From an uncultured Bacilli bacterium (GTDB lineage: Bacteria > Bacillota_I > Bacilli_A > RF39 > UBA660), in contig CANRCV010000006.1 in assembly GCA_947629205.1 (NCBI GenBank), positions 1-50,109 of the forward strand: a stretch of 50,109 nucleotides of DNA. Reading direction: 5' to 3'. The notes under the pieces were generated by a model, which saw nothing but the letters and a program-made list of their open reading frames with translations, was not told where the DNA came from and searched no databases. Below, one piece after another: positions 8,602-19,132 of this stretch; position 1 is the first letter of the stretch; each line of letters starts with the position of its first letter. Made by a program: the position numbers and the translations under genes.

Positions 8602-9777
8602 ATGAAAAGAAGAAAAGTTAGAAAGATATGGATATTTCTTTTAGTTCTATTACTAATTGGAAGTGGATCTTTATATTTTATTGAAAGTTATCGTTCTAAT
8701 CACCAAGCACCCGTTGAAACGATTCCAGAACCTACAGAACCAGAAGAAGAAAAAATAAAACAATATGATGTATCTTTGGTAATGGTTGGAGATGCCTTAT
8801 ATCATTCTGGATGTTATCAAGATGGATTACAAAGTGATGGTACTTACAATTATGATAAACAATTAGAATATATTGCTCCTATTGTATCAAAGTATGATTT
8901 AGCTTATTACAATCAAGAAACCATTTTAGGAGGAGTTGAACTTGGTTTATCCAATTATCCAAGATTTAATTCTCCACAAGAGGTTGGAGATGCTTTTATT
9001 AAAGCTGGATTTAATTTAGTCAGTTTAGCAACAAATCATACTATGGATAAAGGAGAAAAAGCAATTTTAAATTCTGTTAACTATTGGAAAAAACAAACAA
9101 ATGTTATGACAGCAGGCAGTTATGATTCTTTTGAAGATCGTGCTAGAAGCCATATAGGAGAAAAGAATGGTATTACTTATGCTTTCTTATCTTATACGTA
9201 TGGAACCAATGGTATTCCTGTTCCAAGTGGTAAAGAATATTTAGTCAATTTATTTGATAAAGAACAAGTCAAAAAAGATATAGAAGCTGTACGAGATAAA
9301 GTCGATGTTGTTATGGTTGCTATGCACTGGGGAGTTGAATATACACATACACCAACAAAAGAACAAAGAGAACAAGCCCAATACTTGGCTGATTTAGGAG
9401 TCGATATTATTATTGGATCTCATCCACATGTCATTGAACCGATTGAACATATAGGAAAAACCGTGGTTATCTACTCTTTAGGAAACTTTATTTCAGGACA
9501 AAATGGTATTGAAAGAAGAATTGGCTTAATGGCTGCTTTAGATATACATAAAACAGTTGAAGATGGTAATACAACTATTACGATTGATAATGTCAAAGGA
9601 GATTTACTCTATACAGATCATAATGCTGCTTATCGAAACTTTAAAGTAATTCCTTTCTATCGATTAGATAATTCTATTTTAAATAATTATCAAGCCATTC
9701 AAAAAGAATATGAAGCCATATTAAATAAAAATGATTCAACCATTCAAGTAGGAACAAGAACTCTTGAAAATGAATAA
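8602..9777 (+). CDS. CapA-family (poly-gamma-glutamate synthesis-like) protein
   Basis: VMVGDALYHSG, ATNHTMDKGEKAI, VMVAMHWGVEYTHTPT, DIIIGSHPHVIEPIE, YSLGNFISGQ. Confidence 0.88.
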   Translation: MKRRKVRKIWIFLLVLLLIGSGSLYFIESYRSNHQAPVETIPEPTEPEEEKIKQYDVSLVMVGDALYHSGCYQDGLQSDGTYNYDKQLEYIAPIVSKYDLAYYNQETILGGVELGLSNYPRFNSPQEVGDAFIKAGFNLVSLATNHTMDKGEKAILNSVNYWKKQTNVMTAGSYDSFEDRARSHIGEKNGITYAFLSYTYGTNGIPVPSGKEYLVNLFDKEQVKKDIEAVRDKVDVVMVAMHWGVEYTHTPTKEQREQAQYLADLGVDIIIGSHPHVIEPIEHIGKTVVIYSLGNFISGQNGIERRIGLMAALDIHKTVEDGNTTITIDNVKGDLLYTDHNAAYRNFKVIPFYRLDNSILNNYQAIQKEYEAILNKNDSTIQVGTRTLENE

Positions 9778-9810
9778 AAGTACATCTTATTCGTTGATGT
9801 ACTTTTTTTA
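9777..9810 (+). terminator. Intrinsic terminator after capA-like gene
   Basis: AAAGTACATC..GATGTACTTTTTTT. Confidence 0.75.
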
Positions 9811-9840
9811 AAATGATATAGTTTATAAGAGGTGATAAAT

Positions 9841-10131
9841 ATGGCAAGTTTAACGAGTACAATAAACGTACAAGTAGATGCAAAAATTAAAAAAGAAGCA
9901 ACCGAAATTTTAAAAGGCTTAGGTTTAAATATGAGTACTTTTATTAATATGACATTAATACAAGTCGTAAAGAGAAATGATATTCCTTTTAAAATAGAAA
10001 ATCCAAAACCTAGTAAAGAACTTTTAGAAGCATTAAAAGAAGGAGAAGAGATGCTTAAACATCCCGAAAACTATCCAAGTTATAATAATTGGAAAGATTT
10101 AGAAAAAGCATTATTAGATGAAGAAATATAA
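9841..10131 (+). CDS. RelB/DinJ-family antitoxin
   Basis: TINVQVDAKIKKEATEILKGLGLNMSTFINMTLIQVVKRNDIPFKI. Confidence 0.85.
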   Translation: MASLTSTINVQVDAKIKKEATEILKGLGLNMSTFINMTLIQVVKRNDIPFKIENPKPSKELLEALKEGEEMLKHPENYPSYNNWKDLEKALLDEEI

Positions 10132-10168
10132 ATATGATTTCGTATTCTTTACCAAATTCAAAAAATAA
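10118..10168 (+). pseudogene. Remnant of YafQ/RelE-type toxin N-terminus
   Basis: ATG overlapping the antitoxin 3' end encodes MKKYKYDFVFFTKFKK* and stops. Confidence 0.5.
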
Positions 10169-10248
10169 AAAAATTCTTTTTATCAAATTCTAAATACGAA
10201 CATATTTGTAGAATTTAAGTATACAATAATAGTAGAAAGGATTTGAAT

Positions 10249-10701
10249 ATGAGTAAAGTTAAAGCCCTATTTTATTTATTTTTCCCACTATTTTTAGGAG
10301 GAATTGTTGGTTTTCTTATAAAAGATGGCATTGATTATACAGCATTAGTAAAACCACCCTATTCTCCACCTAGTATTTTATTTCCTATTGTATGGTCTAT
10401 CATATATTTATTAATGGGTATTTCTTATTTTATCTATAAAAGAAAGTATGAAGAAAATTCTTTTTTTGATTTTATATACTACCTACAATTAGCTATTAAT
10501 GTTTTATGGTCTATTATTTTCTTTGTATGGAAAGCTAGATTTTTTTCTATTCTATGGATTTTATTACTCGATAGTTTCGTCTTCTTAATGATTTATATCC
10601 TTTTAAAAAAGAAAAAAGTAAGTGCTTACTTAAATAGTTTATATTTTATATGGTGTCTTTTTGCTACTTACTTAACTATTGGTATTTACTTATTAAATTA
10701 A
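10249..10701 (+). CDS. TspO/MBR-family protein
   Basis: VKPPYSPPSILFPIVWSIIYLLMGISYF. Confidence 0.88.
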   Translation: MSKVKALFYLFFPLFLGGIVGFLIKDGIDYTALVKPPYSPPSILFPIVWSIIYLLMGISYFIYKRKYEENSFFDFIYYLQLAINVLWSIIFFVWKARFFSILWILLLDSFVFLMIYILLKKKKVSAYLNSLYFIWCLFATYLTIGIYLLN

Positions 10702-10719
10702 TCTCTTAAAGAGATTTTT

Positions 10720-11205
10720 TTATTTATCTAATTTCATTACACTTTCAATAACATAGTTTTTTGTTTCTTCAAATGTTTTATTTAATAAAACACTAAATTC
10801 ATTATATAAATACTTTTCTGCTAAATTAAAATAATGACTATCTTTATCTCTTAATTTCTTTTTTTGTTGTTCTCTTTCTTTATTTCTTAAATAAGTTGTT
10901 TTAATAATACGTATATAATTTTCTAAAGATTCGGTATTCATTAAATTTTTATATTCATTTTCAAGTTGTTTATCTTCACATTCAATAATCGGTATATGAG
11001 GAATATTTTTTATAATACGTTGTACCTTCTCTTTAGAAATTAAATCACGTAAATAAATAGAAGAGGTAGGAATCTCAATTTGTAAGGTATCATCTTCTAT
11101 AGGATTTAAAACATAATAATCTTGATCCATTCTATAATTTTTTTTAATCTCTTTTATACGACATACATCTTTTCGATAAACAATATAATCTCCTACTTTT
11201 TTCAT
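10720..11205 (-). CDS. CarD/CdnL-family transcriptional regulator
   Basis: KKVGDYIVYRKDVCRIKEI..YYVLNPIEDDTLQIEIPTSS; RBS before ATG 11205. Confidence 0.82.
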   Translation of the reverse strand: MKKVGDYIVYRKDVCRIKEIKKNYRMDQDYYVLNPIEDDTLQIEIPTSSIYLRDLISKEKVQRIIKNIPHIPIIECEDKQLENEYKNLMNTESLENYIRIIKTTYLRNKEREQQKKKLRDKDSHYFNLAEKYLYNEFSVLLNKTFEETKNYVIESVMKLDK

Positions 11206-11295
11206 TCTTTTCCCTCCTAATAAAAAAAGAGCCATACAACTGGACTTATGCCAATGTATGACTACACGTTGCTATACTTATTATAGCATGAATTT

Positions 11296-11904
11296 TTATA
11301 ATTTGGTTTCTAAAAGTTTTTGTTTTTTCATTATTTTAATATAAATAGAAAGTAAGAAGATAGAACATAAAAAGCCAGTAAATACATCACTAAAATAATG
11401 CACATATAAATAAATACGACTGAAACCTACTATAAAGATTAAGCAAGATAATAAACCAATCAATGTTCTTTTAAACCTTTTTGATTTTTGAGAGGAATAG
11501 ATCATATAAATTAAAAAACCATAAAATGTCATTGTTGCCATAGCATGTCCACTAGGAAAACTAAATGTTTTTTCAATCACAATAGACATTAATTCTGGAC
11601 GAGGTCTTCGTACTATTACTTTAATAATATTATTTATAAGAGTAGAAAGAATCGTTACTCCATATAAATGCCATAATTTTGTTTTAGGTTTATAAAAAAG
11701 AAGCAATAAAACACAAAGAATAACAATATATTTTACACTACCAAAATTAGTTAAAAATAGTAAAATATTGGTTAACCAATCAATATGAACGATTTTAGAA
11801 TGTATCCAGTTATCAAATGGTAAAATAATTCCTGTTTTTACAAGTACTATATTTAAAAGAATTATAAATAGTAAAAGAGTATTCAAAAGGGTTTGTTTTT
11901 TCAT
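11296..11904 (-). CDS. PAP2-superfamily phosphatase
   Basis: KVIVRRPRPE, SFPSGHAMAT, SRIYLYVHYFSDVFTG. Confidence 0.9.
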   Translation of the reverse strand: MKKQTLLNTLLLFIILLNIVLVKTGIILPFDNWIHSKIVHIDWLTNILLFLTNFGSVKYIVILCVLLLLFYKPKTKLWHLYGVTILSTLINNIIKVIVRRPRPELMSIVIEKTFSFPSGHAMATMTFYGFLIYMIYSSQKSKRFKRTLIGLLSCLIFIVGFSRIYLYVHYFSDVFTGFLCSIFLLSIYIKIMKKQKLLETKL

Positions 11905-11905
11905 G

Positions 11906-13738
11906 TTATACCACCTCTTTTTCTAAAAAGAATATTTCATACCATTTTAAAAAACAATAAATAGTCCATACTTTTTTATACGTATCTTTTTTATGCTTAC
12001 GATGTTGTTCTAATAATTTTAAAATATACTCTTGATGAAAAAATTCTTTGGTATAGTCTTGTAAAAAAGTAGACCTAACCTCTTCATATAAATCATCTTC
12101 TCTTAACCATTCTCTTAAAGGAACAGGAAAACCTAGTTTTTTCTTTTTATAAGATTCATTAGGAATCACTTTTTTAGAAGCAGCACGTAAAGCAACTTTG
12201 GTATTTTCTTTGGTTACTTTTTCTTTTTCTGTTAAATGACGAGCTACTTCAAATACCTCTTTATCTATAAATGGAACTCTACCTTCTATAGAATTAGCCA
12301 TTGTCATACGATCTGCTTTTTGTAATATATCTTTTATTAACCAAAAATGAATATCTATAGCTTGTTTTTTGGTTACATTATCTAAATTTTTTACTAAATC
12401 ATATACAGGTTTTGTTATGTCTTGATTGCGAATAGAATCTTTTAAAACAAGTATCTTTTTTCTTTCTTTTTCACTAAAAACTTTATTCACTCCAATATAA
12501 TTGGTTTCTAATTTTTCACCACGACGTACAATAAAATTTCGTCCTGGTATTTCTGGAAGTAGTTTAAAAAGAAGAGCTGCCAAGTGACGAAGAGGATAAG
12601 GAATTTTAGAATACCAACCTAAATCAACCTCTTCACGATAGGAGTTATAACCCCCAAAAAATTCATCTGCTCCTTCTCCGGATAGAACAACTTTTACCTC
12701 TTCACTCGCTAAATTGGAAACAAAATAAAGCATAAAACTAGCAGGATCACTCGTTGGTTCATCCATATGATAAATAATTTTAGGTACAATTTTTAAATAT
12801 TCTTCTTTGGTTACTTTTCGACTTTTATTGTGTATATTTAATTTTTGAGCTAAGTCTTTGGCATATTCAATTTCATTATATTTTGGATTGTCATAACCAA
12901 CTGTATAGGTTTTATTTGGTTTAGCAAGACTTACGATATAAGAAGAATCTATACCACTTGATAAGAAAGAACCAACCTCAACATCACTTAACATATGGTA
13001 ATTTACAGAATCTTTCATGATTTGGTCTATTTCTTCTACTCTTTTTGAATATTCTTGTTGTTGAGGTTCAAATTTTGTTTCAAAATATCTTTCTATTGTA
13101 ATTTCATTGTTTTTATATTCTAACATACAACCAGCATCTAAGCGATTGACTCCTTTAAAAAAAGTTTCATTGGTAGGAGTAAAACTAAAGGATAAATAGG
13201 GTCCAATTAAGTCTTTATTTAATTCTTTTTGAAAATCTGGATGTTCTAAAAAAGCTTTAATTTCAGAGGCAAATAGGAAAGTTTCTTTCTTTTGATAATA
13301 ATAAAATGGTTTAATACCAAAAGGATCTCTTGCACAAAATAAAGTTTGTTTTTCTTTATCCCAAATAGCAAAAGCAAACATTCCTCTTAATTTTTTAGGC
13401 AATTCTTTTCCCCACTCTTCATATCCATGAATTAATATTTCCGTATCACTATTGGTTTTAAAAGTATGTTTCGGTTTTAATTCCTCTTTTAGTTCAATAT
13501 AATTATAAATTTCTCCATTAAAGATAATTGCTAATTTTCCATCTTCATTAAAAATAGGTTGTGCTCCACCAGTAATATCAATAATGGAAAGTCTTCGATG
13601 TCCTAAAGCAACCGTATTATCCATGTAAAAACCTTCTCCATCTGGTCCACGATGTTTAATACGATCTGCCATTTTTTTAACAATTTCTTCTTTTTCTTTT
13701 TTCTTTCTTTGGTCTATAAATCCTACTATTCCACACAT
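11906..13738 (-). CDS. asnB: Asparagine synthase (glutamine-hydrolysing)
   Basis: MCGIVGFIDQ, RGPDGEGFY, LGHRRLSIID, SGIDSSYI, EGADEFFGGY. Confidence 0.95.
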   Translation of the reverse strand: MCGIVGFIDQRKKKEKEEIVKKMADRIKHRGPDGEGFYMDNTVALGHRRLSIIDITGGAQPIFNEDGKLAIIFNGEIYNYIELKEELKPKHTFKTNSDTEILIHGYEEWGKELPKKLRGMFAFAIWDKEKQTLFCARDPFGIKPFYYYQKKETFLFASEIKAFLEHPDFQKELNKDLIGPYLSFSFTPTNETFFKGVNRLDAGCMLEYKNNEITIERYFETKFEPQQQEYSKRVEEIDQIMKDSVNYHMLSDVEVGSFLSSGIDSSYIVSLAKPNKTYTVGYDNPKYNEIEYAKDLAQKLNIHNKSRKVTKEEYLKIVPKIIYHMDEPTSDPASFMLYFVSNLASEEVKVVLSGEGADEFFGGYNSYREEVDLGWYSKIPYPLRHLAALLFKLLPEIPGRNFIVRRGEKLETNYIGVNKVFSEKERKKILVLKDSIRNQDITKPVYDLVKNLDNVTKKQAIDIHFWLIKDILQKADRMTMANSIEGRVPFIDKEVFEVARHLTEKEKVTKENTKVALRAASKKVIPNESYKKKKLGFPVPLREWLREDDLYEEVRSTFLQDYTKEFFHQEYILKLLEQHRKHKKDTYKKVWTIYCFLKWYEIFFLEKEVV

Positions 13739-15654
13739 TATGTATCACCTGTTTCTTTTTCTAGTTTTGCATATATATTTTTTTCTAATAATAACTTACT
13801 GATTGTAAAACTATTGGCAATTCGAGCATTGATTTGATTAATATACTCTTCACTAACCGCATTCCCTTCAAATCCTTTGTTTATAAAATACGTTCCTTCA
13901 TCACTTCTCCAACTACGACTAGCAAAAATAGCAAGTCCTGGTTCTTTACTAAAAATATCATTACCAATAAACATTCTAGAATCATACTCTATACCAAATA
14001 AATTTAAAATGGTTGGTAAAACATCTATTTGACTAGCTACTTTATCAATTTCTTTAAATTCATTTTGAGGATTCCAAATAATTAAATTACTATGATTGAC
14101 CTCTACCATTTCATCACGAGGATAAGTAGATATTTCATTAACTTGATCTTCTGTTAAAGTATAAGGATAATGATCTCCTGTTAATACTAAAACCGTATCT
14201 TCTAAAATACCCGCTTGCTCTAATTTTTCTAAAAGAATAGTTAAGGCTTTTTCTAATTCATATTGAGTTGCTAAATAGGCTTTAACGGGATTACTATAAG
14301 GTAGGGAATTTACAATCTCTTTATTACGAATAGCCATATTACTACCAAAATTATAAGGAGCATGACCACTTACAGTTATATAATAAGTAACAAAAGGAGT
14401 ATTTTTAGCATAGGTATCAAAACTAACATTAATCATATCAACATCACTTGGAAGCCAAGAACAATTCATCTTTTTTTCTAAACCATTTAAACATGCTGTA
14501 TAGTTATCAAAACCTAATGTAGGCATTGTTATATGTCTACTATAATACGTATAACGCCAATCATGAAAACTAAACGTATTATACCCTTCCCTTTTAAAAC
14601 TATTACCAATAGCATAAGAAATATCTGGATGTTTGTTTCGCCATATACTTAAAATTTCTTGCGTTGGAATAAGACCGGTCATAGCTTGAAATTCTCCACC
14701 TGTTGTACTTAAAAATTCTGGAGAATAGTAATTTGTAAAATAAAAACCATCATGAATTAATTTATATAAAGTCGGTGTTCTTGCCTCATCTACTGCAATT
14801 GCATTAAAGCCTTCTGCTAAAATAAAAATTAAGTTTTTACCATCATACATACCCGTATATTCATTTTTTTCGGTGGCTTTTTTATTTTTGATATATTCAT
14901 AAACTTGTTTGGTTCCAGCATCTGTTTCACTGGCAATTAACTGATCAAAATCAAAATCAATTTTATTATATTCTAAAGGTTCTTCTACTATTTCTTCTTC
15001 CTCTTTTAGAATCTTTTCTTCAAATCCAAAAAGTGCTCTTTTAAATCCTAATCTTTGACTCGTAAAAACCCCTAAAACCTCTGTTGATGTTGTAATAGAA
15101 TCAATATTATAGTATAAATTATAAGGAGAATATAAACGATTCTTATCTATATTTAAAGATAAAAGAGAAAGTAGATAAAAAACAATAGTACTAATTCCTA
15201 TACCAACTTTTTTATACCATTTACTTTTTTCATAATGAAATTGTTTAAAAGATAGTAGATAAAGAAAGAAAGGTACTAAAAATAAAAGAATCGATAAAAA
15301 ATCAGTTTGTATTAAATGAAGAGCTATTTCATAAAAACCAAGAGCATTACTAACCAGTTCTATATCACGAATGGAAAAAGGAGTTGAAAATAAAGAATAA
15401 TATAAGAAATTATATAAATAAAAAGCAGTAATTAAAATAGTAAAGATACAATGAAGAATTTTACTAGTCTTTCCTTTAAAAAGTTTAGTTAAAAAAGTAA
15501 AAAAACAACTTAAACTTAAACTAAAAAGCAAAACGACAAAAAAATCTTTATCTAGGCTTTTATTAAACATTAATATTCTGTTTATAATTTCTAAATAAAG
15601 AAATAAAAAGAAATAAAAGAAAAATACGGAATATTTCTTTTTCATATCTTTCAC
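13738..15654 (-). CDS. LTA synthase-like membrane sulfatase
   Basis: Five TMs; NLIFILAEGFNAIAVD, TGGEFQAMTGLIPT, VLTGDHYPY. Confidence 0.88.
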   Translation of the reverse strand: MKDMKKKYSVFFFYFFLFLYLEIINRILMFNKSLDKDFFVVLLFSLSLSCFFTFLTKLFKGKTSKILHCIFTILITAFYLYNFLYYSLFSTPFSIRDIELVSNALGFYEIALHLIQTDFLSILLFLVPFFLYLLSFKQFHYEKSKWYKKVGIGISTIVFYLLSLLSLNIDKNRLYSPYNLYYNIDSITTSTEVLGVFTSQRLGFKRALFGFEEKILKEEEEIVEEPLEYNKIDFDFDQLIASETDAGTKQVYEYIKNKKATEKNEYTGMYDGKNLIFILAEGFNAIAVDEARTPTLYKLIHDGFYFTNYYSPEFLSTTGGEFQAMTGLIPTQEILSIWRNKHPDISYAIGNSFKREGYNTFSFHDWRYTYYSRHITMPTLGFDNYTACLNGLEKKMNCSWLPSDVDMINVSFDTYAKNTPFVTYYITVSGHAPYNFGSNMAIRNKEIVNSLPYSNPVKAYLATQYELEKALTILLEKLEQAGILEDTVLVLTGDHYPYTLTEDQVNEISTYPRDEMVEVNHSNLIIWNPQNEFKEIDKVASQIDVLPTILNLFGIEYDSRMFIGNDIFSKEPGLAIFASRSWRSDEGTYFINKGFEGNAVSEEYINQINARIANSFTISKLLLEKNIYAKLEKETGDT

Positions 15655-15680
15655 CTTTTATATTATATCACATCTTCAAC

Positions 15681-17792
15681 CTAAATCAGTGTTAAATTCA
15701 CTTTTTCTTTTTCTTTATCTATTTTATCTACCTTACAAGTAATAATATCCCCGACATGAAGAATTTCTAATGGATTTCTTACAAAATCTTTACTTAATTT
15801 GGATATATGAATAAGTCCATCATTATGTAGACCTATATCTATAAAAGCCCCGAAAGAAACAACATTTCTTACGGTTCCTGTAAGTTCCATTCCTTCTTTT
15901 AAATCATCAATGGTTAAAACATCACTTTTTAATAGTACATCTTCTAATGCATCACGAGGATCTAAACCCGGAGTTTTTAATTCAGTTAAAATATCTTGAA
16001 TAGTATATACATCTACTTGTAATTCCCCACTTACTTTTTTGGCATCTATAGTATCTAAAATTTTATAAAACTGTTCATCTCTCTTTTGTAAATCTAAGTG
16101 ATAGTTTTCTAAAATTTGGGTTGCCACTTTATAACTTTCAGGATGAATTTTTGTTTTGTCTAAAGGATTTTCTCCATCATGAATACGTAAAAAACCAATA
16201 CATTGTTCATAAATTTTTTCACTAATTCCTGAAAGAGTACGAATTTCTTCTCGATTTTTAAAATTTTTTTCTTTTTTAAATTTTAAAATATTTTCTATAC
16301 ATTTTTTATTTAATCCAGAAATATAGTTTAAAATACTTTCACTTGCTGTATTAATATTAACTCCTACCTCATTCACAATTTTTTCTACAACAAAACCAAG
16401 AGCACTTGATAAATTTGTTTGATTAACATCATGTTGGTATTCTCCAACCCCAATACTTTTAGGATCAATTTTTACAAGTTCTGATAAAGGATCTTGAATT
16501 CTTCTACCAATAGAAATGGCACTTCTTTTTTCAACGGTTAAATCTGGAAATTCTAAAATTGCCAGTTTACTTGCAGAATAGACACTTGCCCCTGCTTCAC
16601 TTACTAAATTGTATTGAACAGGTAATCCATGGATAGCTTCTGCTACAAAAAATTCACTTTCACGGGAAGCTGTTCCATTTCCTATAGCAATAATATCAAC
16701 ATGATACTTTTGAATTAAATCTCTTAAAATTTTAGTAGCTTCTTCTTTTTGATTATGTGGTTCATGTGGATAAATAGTAGCAATTTCTAAAACCTCCCCA
16801 TAAGGATTTAAAACAGCTAGTTTACAACCAGTACGAAAAGCAGGATCAAAACCAATTACAGTTTTATTTTTAATTGGTTTGGTTAATAATAATTTTTCTA
16901 AATTCTCTTTGAATGTTTTTATGGCTTCTATTTCGGCTTGTTCAGTCAACATGCTTCTAATTTCACGTTCAATACTAGGCAAAATTAATCGTTTTAATGC
17001 ATCTTTTATTGCATCTTTTACAACTTCTACCACAAAAGAATTTTCATTTTTAATCCAATGATTTTCTAAATTAGAGATAATTTTCTCCATTGAAAAATCT
17101 AATGAAATAGTAAGAATTCCTTCTCTTTCTCCTCGATTCATAGCCAGTATGCGATAATGTTTTATATACTTAATTCGATCTTGAAAATCATAATACATTT
17201 CAAAAACTTTTTTCTCATCTATACTATTTTTTTTCTTTTTAGCAACAATTTGTCCCGTATTCCATATAAAATTACGAATCCATCTTCTAGAACTTGCTTG
17301 TTCACTTATCCATTCACTTATAATAAAACTGGCATTTTTTAAAGCTTCTTCATAAGACATAGAATAACCACTAGCAAGTGTTTTTAAATCTCCCCTAGTA
17401 GGAAAAGACATTATTTTTTTAGCTAATGGTTCTAAACCTAATTTTATCGCTTCCGTTGCTTTGGTTTTTTTCTTTTCTTTAAATGGACGATATAAGTCTT
17501 CTACATCAATTAATTTTTCACAAGAACGAATACTTTGTTCTAATTCTTCTGTTAATAAATCTTTTTCTTTAATAAGACGAATAACATCTTCTTTTCTTTT
17601 TTCTAAGTTTTGTAAATAACGATATCTTTCTTCAATAACCCCAATTTGTTCTTCATTTAAAGCATGGGTTGCTTCTTTTCTATAACGAGCTATAAAAGGG
17701 ATTGTACAATTTTCCTTTAATAGTTTTAAAACTGCTTCTACTTGTTCTTTTTTTATATTTAATTCATTGGCTATTTCTTGTACTATGTTCAT
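15681..17792 (-). CDS. tex: Tex-like S1 RNA-binding transcription accessory protein
   Basis: CTIPFIARYRKEATHALNEEQI, IGFDPAFRTGCKLAVLN, IGNGTASRESE, C-terminal S1 domain. Confidence 0.93.
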   Translation of the reverse strand: MNIVQEIANELNIKKEQVEAVLKLLKENCTIPFIARYRKEATHALNEEQIGVIEERYRYLQNLEKRKEDVIRLIKEKDLLTEELEQSIRSCEKLIDVEDLYRPFKEKKKTKATEAIKLGLEPLAKKIMSFPTRGDLKTLASGYSMSYEEALKNASFIISEWISEQASSRRWIRNFIWNTGQIVAKKKKNSIDEKKVFEMYYDFQDRIKYIKHYRILAMNRGEREGILTISLDFSMEKIISNLENHWIKNENSFVVEVVKDAIKDALKRLILPSIEREIRSMLTEQAEIEAIKTFKENLEKLLLTKPIKNKTVIGFDPAFRTGCKLAVLNPYGEVLEIATIYPHEPHNQKEEATKILRDLIQKYHVDIIAIGNGTASRESEFFVAEAIHGLPVQYNLVSEAGASVYSASKLAILEFPDLTVEKRSAISIGRRIQDPLSELVKIDPKSIGVGEYQHDVNQTNLSSALGFVVEKIVNEVGVNINTASESILNYISGLNKKCIENILKFKKEKNFKNREEIRTLSGISEKIYEQCIGFLRIHDGENPLDKTKIHPESYKVATQILENYHLDLQKRDEQFYKILDTIDAKKVSGELQVDVYTIQDILTELKTPGLDPRDALEDVLLKSDVLTIDDLKEGMELTGTVRNVVSFGAFIDIGLHNDGLIHISKLSKDFVRNPLEILHVGDIITCKVDKIDKEKEKVNLTLI

Positions 17793-17849
17793 AATTTCCT
17801 CCAAAAAAATAAGATATAGAAGTTTTTCTATATCCCACTCTTCTACTTA

Positions 17850-18374
17850 TTATCGATAATATAGTTTACCACTAATGGTTTTTCCCATATCGTCTTTTTG
17901 ATCTATTTCTGTATTTTTATATTCTATTTTTAAAGTATACGTTTTCGTTTCTCCTACTCCAATGGTTTCTGTTTCTTTACTCAATTCAAATTCTGTTGGA
18001 CTATCCTCAGTTTTAGTAAATGTACCTGTACTTACTTTATCATCCGTTGTTAAAGTATAAACTAAATCGTCTGGTTTGGTAAAGTTATTGGTATAATCAC
18101 TTAAAATAATTTTATAAGTAAACTCTGTTTCACCATCGTTTGTTAATGTGAACGTTTTTTCAAAAGAATCTCCCGGAATCATATTGGTAATATTAATTGC
18201 ATTATCATCCTTTAAAGAAGAACTAATCTTTTTCGTAGTTGTTTCAAAACTAGCACCATCTCCTTCTGTTTTTGTTGTTGAGGTATAAAAAGCAAAACTT
18301 GCTGCAGCAACTGCGGCGATAAATAGAATTACTCCTACTACTGAAAAAATTATCATTTTTTTATTTGCATCCAT
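17850..18374 (-). CDS. TasA/camelysin-like secreted protein
   Basis: N-terminal TM ending AASFAFYTSTT and beta-rich domain with TNMIPGDSFEKTFTLTNDG. Confidence 0.6.
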   Translation of the reverse strand: MDANKKMIIFSVVGVILFIAAVAAASFAFYTSTTKTEGDGASFETTTKKISSSLKDDNAINITNMIPGDSFEKTFTLTNDGETEFTYKIILSDYTNNFTKPDDLVYTLTTDDKVSTGTFTKTEDSPTEFELSKETETIGVGETKTYTLKIEYKNTEIDQKDDMGKTISGKLYYR

Positions 18375-18465
18375 AATAAATCACCTATTCTCTATTAATA
18401 TTATCTATGATTCTTGTGTCTTTGTCAAATAATAAGTAACTTTTCTTGTCAATTAAAAAGAAAGA

Positions 18466-18738
18466 TTACTTTTCTTTCCCTTTTTGTTTTTGTATTTCAG
18501 CATCTATTTTGTCTTTTGTTTGTTTTATTTTACTTTCTAAAGCATTTTTACAAGTATAAAATTTAGCATTTTCCATAGCTTTATATAATTCATAGTGCAT
18601 CTTAGAACATTCTTGTAATGCCTTTGTAAAAGCTAAAAAAACCTTTTCATTACAAGACTCTATAAAACCATGCATATATAAATCATTTAAAACTTTACTA
18701 CCATATACTATTGTTTCCATTAAATATTGATCACTCAT
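18466..18738 (-). CDS. CotF-like spore coat-type protein
   Basis: MSDQYLMETIVYGSKVLNDLYMHGFIES resembles the CotF N-terminal pattern. Confidence 0.55.
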   Translation of the reverse strand: MSDQYLMETIVYGSKVLNDLYMHGFIESCNEKVFLAFTKALQECSKMHYELYKAMENAKFYTCKNALESKIKQTKDKIDAEIQKQKGKEK

Positions 18739-18748
18739 ATGAATCCTC

Positions 18749-18922
18749 CTAAAATAAATTTTTAAATAGCATTAAAAGATCCTCGTGTTTTTTTCCTATT
18801 TTTTTAACTAATTTGACTAATGATTCTTCTGTTAAACAACTTGCTACCTCTTCACAATTTTGAATCATATACAACTCATGTTGAATGGCATCTTCTACAT
18901 ACAATAATTCTTTTTCTGTCAT
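18749..18922 (-). CDS. 57-aa ORF not in the supplied track, partner of the CotF-like gene
   Basis: RBS GGGGAGG; MTEKELLYVEDAIQHELYMIQNCEEVASCLTEESLVKLVKKIGKKHEDLLMLFKNLF*. Confidence 0.65.
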   Translation of the reverse strand: MTEKELLYVEDAIQHELYMIQNCEEVASCLTEESLVKLVKKIGKKHEDLLMLFKNLF

Positions 18923-19132
18923 ACTATTCCTCCCCTTTTAGTATGCTATTTTTTTATTTTTTTATACGAAAAGAAAAAGTTCATTATTTTTTACTTTTTT
19001 TTGACATACTATTAGTGACAAATAAATGAAAAAAAGGCTTTACTTTAAAGTAAAAATACGTTATATTAAAGGTGAATACAAGTAGGAAATTTCTTGCTTG
19101 AATTCAATATATTATATAAGGAGGGATTGTAT

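Noticed and set aside
9674-9883. 69-aa minus-strand ORF
   Set aside because: Overlaps the capA-like 3' end, its terminator and the antitoxin start; spurious.
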